Positions 37,364 to 46,099 of a DNA stretch of 64,000 nucleotides are shown here, piece after piece. The DNA comes from Planctomycetota bacterium. Its GTDB lineage: Bacteria; Planctomycetota; PLA2. Every line of letters starts with the position of its first letter. Within the stretch, counting starts at the first letter, position 1. The stretch spans positions 62,001 to 126,000 of the forward strand of contig JAJFFH010000052.1 of NCBI GenBank assembly GCA_021776735.1. The letters are read 5' to 3'. Position numbers and translations under genes: made by a program. The notes beneath the pieces were generated by a model that had not been told where the DNA came from, did not search any database, and was given only the letters and a program-made list of their open reading frames with translations.

Positions 37364-39066
37364 TACGCGTCAAGCATCGCTCGGGTGGCGGTCGTCGTGG
37401 CGAGGTAGTTGAAGTCCGCTTCCAGGCCGAACAGCACGTCCTGTTCGCGGTCGTCGCCCATCAGGCCGAGTGCCGTCGCGGCCAGCTTGCGCAGGGCCGG
37501 CTTGAGGTGCCGGTTCTCGATCATTTCGAGCAGGGGTGCCGCGGCGCGGTGATGGCCGAGATGCCCCAGCGCGAGGAGCAGGCGGCGCTGGTCGATGCGG
37601 CTCGTCGCGGCCTTGAGACGCGCCAGAAGCGTGGGCATGATCGAACGTCGTCCGAGCATGCCGAGGGCCAGCGCGACGTCCCCGACGAGGTCGTCGGGTG
37701 CCTGGCCCATGGCGCGGGCGAGTTGGGTCTGGAGATGGGCCGGCGCCTTGCGCAGCAGGCCGAATCCCTGCGCCGCCGCGCCGCGCACGGACACGGGGAG
37801 GCTTGCGCGGCGAACTCTGCGCAGCAGGTCTTCTCTGGCATCGTCGGCGCCCGCGAGTCCGACCGCGATGCACAGGGCTGCGTGCAGATCGTGCTGGCGC
37901 ACGGTCGACAAGCGTCCGCGCAGCCCGCGTCGAATGAGGTCCGCTTCGTCGGACTTGCGGTCGCGTGCGGCGAGGGCGAGGCCCAGCGCGGCCCAGGGGC
38001 GCATGTCGGCGCGGCGTTCGTTGCTTAGTGCTCGGCGGAGTTCCGCGATGCCGGCGGGCCGGCGCGCACCACCCAGCGCAAGGGCGCAGTAGCCGCGCAG
38101 GACCGGATCGCGGCTTTTGCGCAGCACCTTCACGAGGGCCTTTTCCACCGGTGTCACAGCCGCCTTGCCGGTCAATTGTCCGAGTCGGAGCAGGCGTCCC
38201 AGGGCGAGCGCGGCGGAGCGGCGCGAATGCGGGCCGTCGTCCTGAAGCGCCTTGACAAGCGCCCGTGCCGCCAGCGGATCGCCGAGTCGACCGAGGGCGA
38301 GTACGACATGCGAACGCGCCACGTCGGGCAAGGGTCGCCTTGCGAATTGGCTGTTGCCGACGCCGCGCAGGAGTTCGGGCAAAAAGATGCGGTCGCCCGC
38401 CAGCCCGGCCGCGAACGCGAGTGCGGCGGCCTCGTCGCGTCGTTTTACGCCCTTCACGGTCCATTCGGCGAGCCTCATGCTCAAGACCCCGTCGTGGCGT
38501 GCCCGGAGCCCGGCGGCGATGATCGCGAGTTGGCGTGCGCGGGCGGGCAGGCGCTCGGGCCGCGACAGCAGGGCGACGAGTCTCGTGCGGGTCGCGTCCC
38601 GGGTTTTTGTATCGGCTGCTGCCGGCAGCATGCCGAGTGCAAGCGCGGCGGCGTCGCGTATCTCGTCCGGCTCGTGAGAGCGGCCCAGAATTTCGAGGAT
38701 TCGGTGCGCGTCCTCGGGTGTGCCCATGCGGCCGATCGCGAGCACGGCAGCGCGCCGGACGTCGCGGTCACTGCGACCGTACGCGATCGCGCGCAGCGTG
38801 GACAAGACCGCCGGCCGGTAGCCGCCCAGCGGGTCGGGCTTCTCGTCCGGATTGTTTTTGCCGGTGATCGTGCCCGCGTTGTGGAACACATGGCGGAATC
38901 CGACGAGATCGGTCCGGTTGCGTTCCCACCATGCCCGCCAGCAGTGATCCACGTTCTGCGCCGCAGCGCTTCGCGGTACACGTCCCGACGCGGCGCCGCG
39001 CCGTCCGCTCTGGGCCCACGCCGGAGCCGCCCCGAGAATCAGCACCAACAGGACTCGCGCTCGCAT
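37360..39066 (-). CDS. Exported HEAT-repeat protein
   Basis: About 568 residues from ATG 39066. The signal peptide is VLLVLILGAAPAWAQ. The rest is a long series of about 30-40-residue helical repeats of HEAT type (AAVLAIGRMGTPEDAHRILE, SHVVLALGRLGDPLAARALV, VALALGMLGRRSIMPTLLAR, LLLALGHLGHHRAAAPLLEM), forming a protein-binding solenoid. The last codons (LDAY-stop) lie in the right end of the MITE-like element, so the original C-terminus may have been changed by the insertion. Partner unknown. Confidence 0.8.
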   Translation of the reverse strand: MRARVLLVLILGAAPAWAQSGRRGAASGRVPRSAAAQNVDHCWRAWWERNRTDLVGFRHVFHNAGTITGKNNPDEKPDPLGGYRPAVLSTLRAIAYGRSDRDVRRAAVLAIGRMGTPEDAHRILEILGRSHEPDEIRDAAALALGMLPAAADTKTRDATRTRLVALLSRPERLPARARQLAIIAAGLRARHDGVLSMRLAEWTVKGVKRRDEAAALAFAAGLAGDRIFLPELLRGVGNSQFARRPLPDVARSHVVLALGRLGDPLAARALVKALQDDGPHSRRSAALALGRLLRLGQLTGKAAVTPVEKALVKVLRKSRDPVLRGYCALALGGARRPAGIAELRRALSNERRADMRPWAALGLALAARDRKSDEADLIRRGLRGRLSTVRQHDLHAALCIAVGLAGADDAREDLLRRVRRASLPVSVRGAAAQGFGLLRKAPAHLQTQLARAMGQAPDDLVGDVALALGMLGRRSIMPTLLARLKAATSRIDQRRLLLALGHLGHHRAAAPLLEMIENRHLKPALRKLAATALGLMGDDREQDVLFGLEADFNYLATTTATRAMLDAY

Positions 39067-39110
39067 GGACAGTAACAACGTCTCTCCGAGCCTTCCTGCT
39101 CGTTTTCGGT

Positions 39111-41150
39111 CTATGCGGAGCTGCCCTTGTCCGCTTGCGCGATCTTTTCCGCCTGAACGAGGCAGTCGAAGAAAATCGCGCCGTAGCCCATGTCCGTAAT
39201 GTCGTCGTGGGTCAAGACGTTTACCGAGAAGCCGTCCTTGGCGATCCAGCGGCCCTGGGGGATCACGGCGATGCCTTCGGGGACGCCCGCGTCGATGCGC
39301 AGGGGGAGCTTCGCGTCACCTCGGTCGTTGAACACCCGCACGGAGTCCCCGTTCTCCAGGCCCCGGGATCGGGCGTCTTCCGGATTCAGGCGCACGAAGG
39401 TGGCTTGTTTCGACTTGAACGCCGGGTCGTGGGCCCATTGCGACAAGAACCGGTCGGCGCTCTTGGGCGTGATGAGGTGAAGCGGATAGCGCTTGAACCG
39501 CTCGGGGTCGTTTTCGACCGACTCGCGCGGCGGCGCGTAGTACGGCAGCGGATCGACGCGCCACGAGACCTCGGCCATCTCGCTCTTGAGTTCGACGCGC
39601 CCGGACGGGGTCTTGAACTTGCCGTCGCCGAACGGCACGAAGTCGGGCTTGTGGCGGGCGAACGGCTGTTTGCGAAGCCGGTTCACGGACAGCCCCGCGG
39701 GCAGGATGCGGTCGAGCATCTCCTCGCGCGGGATCGAGAACTGGTCGGTGGGCAGATCGAGACGTTGGGCCAGGGCGGCGCCGACGGCGCGCAGCGATCG
39801 GACCTTGCCGGGCGACTCGAGGCACTTCGGGCGCAGGCGCAGCACGCCGTCCCAGGGCCCGGCGACGAGGTCGAGTTCCTCGAACATCGACGTTGCCGGC
39901 AAGACGATGTGCGCGCGCCGTGCCGTGTCCGTCAGGAACTGGTCCACGACGCAGACGAAGTCGAGTCGGGCGAGCGCGTAGTGGGTCGCCGACGCGAACG
40001 GGTTTTGCGTCATCGGATTGCCCGACTCGATGAGCGCGACCTTCACCGGCGGATCGTCGGCGCCCAGAACAACACGGCCGAACCGGCTGACCGCGCCGAG
40101 CTGGCGAACCCGCGGGGGGGTGGCGTAGGAAAACGGATACGGGCGCGCGACGAAGGCCCCCTGGTTGAAGAAGTCGAAGCCGCCGCCACTGATGCCGATG
40201 TTGCCGAGGATCGCCTGGAGTGCGGCGATGGCGCGGATCGTCTGGCCGCCGTTGCGGTAGCGCTGCACGCCGTAGCCGACCTGGAAGTTGCCCGGCCGCG
40301 CGCTCGCCAGTCGTTTCGCCAGCGCCGTGACGACGTGCTCCTCGACGCCGCAGACCGCTTCGGCCTTTTTGGGCTCGTAGTGGCGCACGAGCTCCTTGTA
40401 CTCGTCGAACCCGGAGACGTGCTTGCCGACGAACTCCTCATCGAAGAGCCCGCTGGCGATGAGCACGTGCCCGATCGCGTTGGCCAAAAAGCCGTCCGTG
40501 CCGGGACGCGGCGCGACGTGCTCGTCGCAGAACTCCGCGGTCTCGGTGCGAATCGGGTCGATGCACAGGAGTTGCGCGCCGGCCTCCCGGGCCTCCTTGA
40601 GGAACGGGATCAAGTGGGGGTGTGTGACGACGGGGTTTTTGCCCCACAAGACGATGTTTTTGGCATGGACGAGGTCTTCCGGGGGATGGTGGAGCAGCGA
40701 TCCGAAAGTGAGCCGTGCCGCTTCGCGCCCGGCGGCATTGCAAAGATCGCCGTGGACGGTCGAGTAGCCGCCGGTCAGTCCGAGCAACAGCATCAAAGGG
40801 CTCGGCAGGATTCCTTCCCGGCCTCGTCCGATGTAGTGGAGGACCGCGCGCGGGTCGTGTTCCTCGCCGGCGCGCCGCAGGGCGTTTGCGATTTCGTCGA
40901 GCGCCTCGTTCCACGAGATCGGTTCGAAGTCGCCCGATCCGATGTCGCCCACGCGGCGCATGGGCTCCAGGAGGCGCTCCTCGGCGTAAACGCGCTGCGG
41001 GTAGCGCCGGGCGAAGCGGGTCAGCAGCCCGCGGGTGAACCGGTCCTTCGGGTCGGCGGCAATGCCGGTCAGCCGGCCGTCCTCGACTCGGGCGACAATG
41101 GCCTCGCCGCCAAAGCCCGCCCGGGGGGAAACTGTCCGAAACACGCCCAC
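39111..41150 (-). CDS. Molybdopterin oxidoreductase (DMSO-reductase superfamily) without N-terminal Fe-S cysteines
   Basis: About 679 residues from GTG 41150. Superfamily features include FTRGLLTRF in place of the usual GxLCxK, SWNEALDEIANALRRAG, LCNAAGREAARLTFGS, NIVLWGKNPVVTHPHLIPFL, CIDPIRTETAEFCDEHVAPR, GGQTIRAIAALQAILGNIG, and the C-terminal MGD-binding part (LITPKSADRFLSQW, FVRLNPEDARSRGLENGDSV). The four cysteines that hold a [4Fe-4S] cluster near the N-terminus in relatives are missing (SPRAGFGGE instead of CxxCxxxC). No signal peptide is evident. It follows mazG by 10 bases. The substrate is unknown; the cofactor fits the two MoeA-type genes in this window. Confidence 0.85.
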   Translation of the reverse strand: MGVFRTVSPRAGFGGEAIVARVEDGRLTGIAADPKDRFTRGLLTRFARRYPQRVYAEERLLEPMRRVGDIGSGDFEPISWNEALDEIANALRRAGEEHDPRAVLHYIGRGREGILPSPLMLLLGLTGGYSTVHGDLCNAAGREAARLTFGSLLHHPPEDLVHAKNIVLWGKNPVVTHPHLIPFLKEAREAGAQLLCIDPIRTETAEFCDEHVAPRPGTDGFLANAIGHVLIASGLFDEEFVGKHVSGFDEYKELVRHYEPKKAEAVCGVEEHVVTALAKRLASARPGNFQVGYGVQRYRNGGQTIRAIAALQAILGNIGISGGGFDFFNQGAFVARPYPFSYATPPRVRQLGAVSRFGRVVLGADDPPVKVALIESGNPMTQNPFASATHYALARLDFVCVVDQFLTDTARRAHIVLPATSMFEELDLVAGPWDGVLRLRPKCLESPGKVRSLRAVGAALAQRLDLPTDQFSIPREEMLDRILPAGLSVNRLRKQPFARHKPDFVPFGDGKFKTPSGRVELKSEMAEVSWRVDPLPYYAPPRESVENDPERFKRYPLHLITPKSADRFLSQWAHDPAFKSKQATFVRLNPEDARSRGLENGDSVRVFNDRGDAKLPLRIDAGVPEGIAVIPQGRWIAKDGFSVNVLTHDDITDMGYGAIFFDCLVQAEKIAQADKGSSA

Positions 41151-41160
41151 GCGACTGACT

Positions 41161-41574
41161 CTAACGGTTCTTTCCGCGCTTCTCTGCGGCTTTGATGCGG
41201 GCCCAATGGGCCAGCACCTCTTCGGTTGTCTCCGCGGTGGCATCGCCGAACACATGCGGATGCCGGCGGATAATCTTGTCCCGGACCCCCGTGAGAACCT
41301 GCTCCAGCGTGAATGCGCCCGTTTCTTCGCCGATGCGAGCAGCGTGAAGAACGTTGAAGAGCAGGTCGCCGAGTTCCTCCGCGACATTTTCCGCAGTTTC
41401 GGACTCCTGCCCCTCTCCCCCTGCCTGAATCGCGTCGACGACCTCCCGGGCCTCCTCGAGAATGTACTTGCCCATGTCGGGGAGAGTCTGCTCGCGGTCC
41501 CACGGGCACCCGCCCGGATCGCGCAGGCGTTTCACGATCGCAATGAGTTCGACAAAAACCTCGTCGGGCTTCAC
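41161..41574 (-). CDS. mazG: MazG-type nucleoside triphosphate pyrophosphohydrolase
   Basis: About 137 residues from GTG 41574, one MazG domain, so half the length of E. coli MazG. Motifs: LRDPGGCPWDREQT, YILEEAREVVDAIQ with the metal-binding EExxE, and EELGDLLFNVLHAARI with the second ExxD set. It would hydrolyse NTPs or damaged dNTPs to monophosphates. It lies upstream of the oxidoreductase gene in an apparent operon and is divergent from the first cyclophilin fusion by 30 bp. Confidence 0.9.
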   Translation of the reverse strand: MKPDEVFVELIAIVKRLRDPGGCPWDREQTLPDMGKYILEEAREVVDAIQAGGEGQESETAENVAEELGDLLFNVLHAARIGEETGAFTLEQVLTGVRDKIIRRHPHVFGDATAETTEEVLAHWARIKAAEKRGKNR

Positions 41575-41604
41575 CCTGCTATCGTAATCGGGTCGGAGGA
41601 TTTC

Positions 41605-43215
41605 TTGCTCGCGCCGCTTCTTCTCGCTTCCTTGTTTGCCGCACCCGGTCTCGCGTTTCCGTCCGGCGATCCGATCCGTCTTGACGGTGAGATCACCAAG
41701 AACGAGTGGAAGGGCGCCCACGTCGTGCAACAGGCGGATTCGAAGGATGAGGGGATCCGGGTTCTCTTCCGGCGTTACCTCGGCCATCTCGCGATCGGCA
41801 TCGAGGGGAAGGGGCCGTATCGCGGCGAGGTGCTGCGGGTGCGCCTCACAGCGAACAGTGGGGCGTGGGTCACGGAACTCATGTTTGGGCTCGGCCAGCC
41901 CGCCATGCCGCCGCTGCTTTGGCGGCGCGGTCCGGCGGAACGGCTGCGGGCGGCCGATCCCTCTGCCGGATTCGAGGCGCCACGCGGCGCTCGCGTGCGG
42001 GTCCGGGCCGAGAATTCGGAGGGCTGGTCCGCGGAGATTCTGGTGCGGATGGGGACCTTGGGGATTGGACGGGGCGACCTGCGCTCGTTTCGCGGCCTGA
42101 TCACCGTGACCCGGTTTTTGCCCAAGCGCAAGGTTGTCTGCTCGTATCCGGCCGGCCTGACCGAGCCCTATCAAGTCACGGGCTACGCGCCGATCGCCGG
42201 TTCCGGGTGGGGGGCGACGGAGAACTGGCCGCCGGTTTCGCCGGAGGCGTCGCGGGAGTACGACGACCACGCGTTGTTGTATCGGCTCCACCGCGAGCAC
42301 GAGGGCTACTCCCGGCGCCAACGAGCCGTCGATGTCCTGGTCATCGCCGACGCCACGAACCCCCGTGCCATGGTCAAGATCAACGCCCTGCGCGAGCAGA
42401 TCGAGGCGGGCCGGCGCCGCAACCCGACGCTGCCGGCCTGGCGCTATTTTCTCGGCCGCTTGCTGAACGAAGCGAACCTGTACCCGGAGGCGCGCGAACT
42501 GATCGACGGGATTCCGAAGCCCCTGAGGCCCCTCGATCCGTTCGTGAACCTCGCCGGCGAGCACTATCTGGCCACACAGGCGTTCGACAAGGCGCTTGAG
42601 GCGGTACGCGGCAAGGACTACGTGCGCCGTATCCAGGAGACGGCCAGCGCGATCCTGAAAGCGAAGGATCTGTGGGCAGCCGAGCAAAAACGTCTGGCCA
42701 AGGACGAGGAAAAAGTCGACAAGCTTCCGCGCGTCAAGCTTGTCACCCAGCGCGGCGAGATCATCATCGAACTGTTCGAGGACGACGCGCCGTTCGCGGT
42801 CTACAACTTCCTGTCCCTCATCCTGAAGCGGAAGTACTACGACCGCCAGCGCTTCCACGCCGTCGGCGGCGGCTCGTTCGTAACCTTTGGCGACCCGCGC
42901 ACGCGCCCGGGCTCGTCGGCGAAGTCGAATGGTCCCGCGTGGCGCCTGCGCCGTGACAATTCCCCGCGCCCGTTCCTGCGCGGCTACCTGGCGACGGTTC
43001 CGATCCCGAACGGATCCGCGTGTCACGGCAGCCAGGTCGCGTTCACCGTCGCGCCGCGCCTCCGGGCCACCCAGCGCGTCGATGTCTTCGGCCGCGTCAT
43101 CAAGGGCCTGGCGATTCTCGAGTCCATTGAACAAGACGACGCGCTCTTGCGGGTCGAGGTGCTCCACCGCAGAAACCACCCCTACGATGCGATCAAGGCC
43201 CGGATTCAAAGGTAG
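41605..43215 (+). CDS. Exported CBM9-like / TPR-like / cyclophilin fusion, copy 1
   Basis: About 536 residues. The TTG at 41605 is preceded by GGAGGA and gives a signal peptide (LLLASLFAAPGLA). Residues about 20-210 look like the carbohydrate-binding-9-like domain found in outer-surface proteins (IRLDGEITKNEWKGA). A helical linker follows. The last 170 residues are a cyclophilin-type peptidyl-prolyl isomerase: VKLVTQRGEIIIELFEDDAP, AVYNFLSLILKRKYYDRQRF, HAVGGGSFV, VFGRVIKGLAILESIE. The usual FHRV is FHAV and the catalytic Arg is not obvious, so activity is uncertain. A paralogue starts five bases downstream. Confidence 0.8.
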   Translation: MLAPLLLASLFAAPGLAFPSGDPIRLDGEITKNEWKGAHVVQQADSKDEGIRVLFRRYLGHLAIGIEGKGPYRGEVLRVRLTANSGAWVTELMFGLGQPAMPPLLWRRGPAERLRAADPSAGFEAPRGARVRVRAENSEGWSAEILVRMGTLGIGRGDLRSFRGLITVTRFLPKRKVVCSYPAGLTEPYQVTGYAPIAGSGWGATENWPPVSPEASREYDDHALLYRLHREHEGYSRRQRAVDVLVIADATNPRAMVKINALREQIEAGRRRNPTLPAWRYFLGRLLNEANLYPEARELIDGIPKPLRPLDPFVNLAGEHYLATQAFDKALEAVRGKDYVRRIQETASAILKAKDLWAAEQKRLAKDEEKVDKLPRVKLVTQRGEIIIELFEDDAPFAVYNFLSLILKRKYYDRQRFHAVGGGSFVTFGDPRTRPGSSAKSNGPAWRLRRDNSPRPFLRGYLATVPIPNGSACHGSQVAFTVAPRLRATQRVDVFGRVIKGLAILESIEQDDALLRVEVLHRRNHPYDAIKARIQR

Positions 43216-43219
43216 CCCC

Positions 43220-44971
43220 GTGTTGCTTGCACGTACCGCTCTTCTCGTTGCCACGCTGACTTGCGCCGGATATGCGCAGGACAAGGATGCACCGTCCGAA
43301 CCCGCTCCGCAGAAAAAAAGGGGGGCGGGGGCAGGGCCCGGAAAGCCCGCAAAAAAACCCGCCAAGAAGCCGGCCAAGAAGGTGCCGCCGGCGGAGGACA
43401 AGGTCGTTGCGTTGACGGTACCGAACACCGCCGCGCCGGTCGTGGACGGCAAGCTGGACGACGCGGCGTGGAAACAGGCGGCCCGCTTCGAGGTCCGCCG
43501 CAACGATGACGTGTACGGGCGCGGGCAGGTCCTGCTCGCGGGACGCACCTTGTACGTTGCGCTGCACACCGACCTGAGCCCTCGCGAACTGGGCCTGCGC
43601 TTCAACTTCCGCGACCGCGTCACCAAGCTGTCGACGCTCGTGCTGATCAGTCCGCTGACGCCGCCGCGCCCGCCCATCGCCCTGTTTCGCAAGCCTGCGG
43701 GCAGGAACGTGCAGCGGAGCTCCGCGCGCCATTGTGACGTGCGCTTCGACTTTGCGCGCAAGACCGGTTTCGTCACGGAGCTGAAGCTTCCGCTCGACGT
43801 GCTCGAGATACCGCGCAACGACAAGGCGCTGGCGTTCTCGTGCGAGATTTGGGATGTCGGCGGCCTTCGCGACCGTCCGCTGGCGATCTACCCCGCCGGA
43901 TTGAGCACGGTGGCGGGCTCGGATGTCGCGCGGCTCAAGCCGGAGACCGACTGGGGCAGGCAGGCGCCGCTCGAACCGAAGCTCCCCGTACAGCCGGTGA
44001 TCCACTTGATGGAACGCATCGAGGCCGAGCGCGCGGGACACCCGATCGGAGAGATCGAGGCGAAGCCGCTGCTCTTTTCCCACATGGGCTGGAAGGACGG
44101 CAGACGAAACGACGTGGCGCTGAAGCAGGTCCAGGGTGAGCTGGAAACGGCGCTCAGGAAGTGTCCCGAGTATTCGTCGCTGCATGCGCACCTGATGTGG
44201 GTCCATCTCGCCCGCAACGACTTCGCCGCGGCGCTGGCGGCCCAGGAAACGATCGCCAAAAACAACCCCGTCATCCGCAACTCGCGCGCCCACATCCTGA
44301 TTCGCTCCGAGTTGCTGCGCAATATGGGGCGCTATGAACAGGCGGTCAAGGATCTGGCCGGCTTCGAGGAGCTCGTGCGCGACAACGTGGCCGCCCGAGA
44401 CGAACTCTCGACGCTGCGCGAGCTGCTGGAGACCAGTCGGCTCGAGAAGAAGATGCAGGTCGCGGACAAGGCGAAGGGCGATCTTCCGCGCGTACGCTTC
44501 GAGACGACCAAGGGCGCGATCGTGCTCGAGCTGTTCGAGGACGATGTGCCGAACGCCGTCGCGAACTTCGTTACTCTGGTCGAGGCCGGGTTCTACAACG
44601 GGACGCGGTTTCACTGGGCCGCGGGCGGTCGCCGCGTCGCCGGCGGCGATCCGAACTCGCGCAACGACGAGGAGCACGACGACGGCTTCGGCGGCCCGGG
44701 CTACAAGATCGAGTCCGAGCCCGGCCGACGCCTGCACCATCGGTACACGATCGGATTCGCCGACAGCAGGGCGGAGCGACGCAGCGAGGGCAGCATCTTC
44801 ATGATCCACATCGCCGCGATCCCGGCCCGCGACGGCCGCAACACGGTGTTCGGCCGCGTGATCGAGGGCTTCGACATCGTACGCGCCCTCGAATACGGCG
44901 ACCGCCTGAAGAAAGCCTCGGTACTACGCAAGCGCAAACACGTCTACAAGGTCGTGAAGCGCCGTGGCTAG
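43220..44971 (+). CDS. Exported CBM9-like / TPR-like / cyclophilin fusion, copy 2
   Basis: About 583 residues from GTG 43220. The signal peptide is ARTALLVATLTCAGYAQ. A Lys/Ala/Pro linker, partly from an A/G-rich repeat, precedes a CBM9-like domain (PVVDGKLDDAAWKQAARFEV). A TPR-like helical part (HLARNDFAAALAAQETIAKN, YEQAVKDLAGFEELV) leads to a complete-looking cyclophilin domain (RVRFETTKGAIVLELFEDDV, FVTLVEAGFYNGTRFHWAAG, GSIFMIHIAAIPARDGRNTV, VFGRVIEGFDIVRALE). It is probably translated from the same message as copy 1. It may assist folding of exported proteins at a glycan-rich surface, which is inference. Confidence 0.82.
   Translation: MLLARTALLVATLTCAGYAQDKDAPSEPAPQKKRGAGAGPGKPAKKPAKKPAKKVPPAEDKVVALTVPNTAAPVVDGKLDDAAWKQAARFEVRRNDDVYGRGQVLLAGRTLYVALHTDLSPRELGLRFNFRDRVTKLSTLVLISPLTPPRPPIALFRKPAGRNVQRSSARHCDVRFDFARKTGFVTELKLPLDVLEIPRNDKALAFSCEIWDVGGLRDRPLAIYPAGLSTVAGSDVARLKPETDWGRQAPLEPKLPVQPVIHLMERIEAERAGHPIGEIEAKPLLFSHMGWKDGRRNDVALKQVQGELETALRKCPEYSSLHAHLMWVHLARNDFAAALAAQETIAKNNPVIRNSRAHILIRSELLRNMGRYEQAVKDLAGFEELVRDNVAARDELSTLRELLETSRLEKKMQVADKAKGDLPRVRFETTKGAIVLELFEDDVPNAVANFVTLVEAGFYNGTRFHWAAGGRRVAGGDPNSRNDEEHDDGFGGPGYKIESEPGRRLHHRYTIGFADSRAERRSEGSIFMIHIAAIPARDGRNTVFGRVIEGFDIVRALEYGDRLKKASVLRKRKHVYKVVKRRG
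43313..43333 (+). repeat. A/G-rich repeat, family 2, copy 4
   Basis: Seven A followed by GGGGGGCGGGGGCA, in frame in the second cyclophilin gene, encoding the Lys-Lys-Arg-Gly-Ala-Gly-Ala-Gly linker. Confidence 0.65.
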
Positions 44972-45033
44972 CCCGCCGACAGGCTGCCCCCGGGCCCCCT
45001 GAATCCACTCTTTGGCTTGTCAGTGTTTTACGG

Positions 45034-46080
45034 CTACTCGTCGCCGAACGCGATGCCGACGGCGCGGGCCGACGAGACCGAGCGGCCGGCCGGGTTCACG
45101 TTGCGCGTCTTTCCGGCGGCGTCTTCGAGCGGTGCGAGGAGCACTTTCGAGTTGCGGTAGGTGGTGAACACCGAGTTTTTTCCGGCGGCGAGGGCGCGAC
45201 AGGCGGCGACGCCCATGCGAGTGGCGAGCACGCGATCGAACACCGTCGGCATGCCTCCGCGCTGCAGGTGCGACAGCGAGAGGCTGCGCACCTCGTGGTT
45301 GACTCGCTCGCGCAAACGCAGGCCGAGTTGGCGCCCGATGCCGCCGAGGATCTCGCGGCCGGCCGCAGCAGTGTCGTCGTCGTCGAGTTCGATCTTGCCG
45401 TCCGCCGGCCGGGCTCCCTCGGCGATGACAATGAGTGTGTACGTGCGGTGCATCTGGCCGCGGCGTCCGATGACACGAACAATGCTGTCGATCGAGAACG
45501 GGATTTCCGGAATAAGCACGATGTCGGCGCTTCCGGCGAGCCCGCCATGCAACGCGATGTGGCCCGCGTGTCGCCCCATGACCTCGACGACCATGACGCG
45601 GTGGTGGCTCTCCGCGGTGTCGATGAGCCGGCTGCATGCGTCCGCGACGAGTGTGACGGCGGTATCGAATCCGAACGTCTGGTCCGTGCCTTCGACGTCG
45701 TTGTCGATCGTTTTCGGTACGCCGACCACGGTGCCGCCCGCGTTGACCATGTCCTGCGCCATCGTGAGCGAACCGTCGCCGCCGGCGACCACGAGGCCAT
45801 CGAGTCCGATCTCCGCCATCCGCTCGCAAAAGAAAGCGGAGTCACCGCGGTAGCGGTTGTTGCAGCCGAGAACCGAGCCGCCCCGCCACAGGAGTCCGCG
45901 CACGTCGCGTCGTCCCAGCGGCATGAGTCCCGCGTCGCCCTCCGCGAATCCGCCGAACCCGTCGCGGATGCCGACGACCTCGAGGCCGGATTCGTTGAGC
46001 CCGCACAAGACCACGCCGCGAATGACCGCGTTGAGCCCGGGCGCGTCGCCGCCGCCCGTCAGGATGCCGATTCTCTGCAT
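45034..46080 (-). CDS. pfkA: 6-phosphofructokinase family enzyme
   Basis: Phosphorylates fructose 6-phosphate in glycolysis. 348 residues. Motifs: ILTGGGDAPGLNAVIRG, VVAGGDGSLTMAQDM with Gly103, VPKTIDNDVEGTDQTFGFDT with Lys123, VEVMGRHAGHIAL, and LSLSHLQRGGMPTVFDRVLA. Gly103 is the state found in ATP-dependent enzymes, while Lys123 in PKTIDND is typical of PPi-dependent or group III enzymes; classic ATP enzymes have Gly there. The phosphoryl donor is therefore not certain. A PPi enzyme would compete with the membrane pyrophosphatase encoded at 29463. The gene is divergent from rsmB by 19 bases. Confidence 0.9.
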   Translation of the reverse strand: MQRIGILTGGGDAPGLNAVIRGVVLCGLNESGLEVVGIRDGFGGFAEGDAGLMPLGRRDVRGLLWRGGSVLGCNNRYRGDSAFFCERMAEIGLDGLVVAGGDGSLTMAQDMVNAGGTVVGVPKTIDNDVEGTDQTFGFDTAVTLVADACSRLIDTAESHHRVMVVEVMGRHAGHIALHGGLAGSADIVLIPEIPFSIDSIVRVIGRRGQMHRTYTLIVIAEGARPADGKIELDDDDTAAAGREILGGIGRQLGLRLRERVNHEVRSLSLSHLQRGGMPTVFDRVLATRMGVAACRALAAGKNSVFTTYRNSKVLLAPLEDAAGKTRNVNPAGRSVSSARAVGIAFGDE

Positions 46081-46099
46081 GCGCGTAAGCTAGCAGGCC

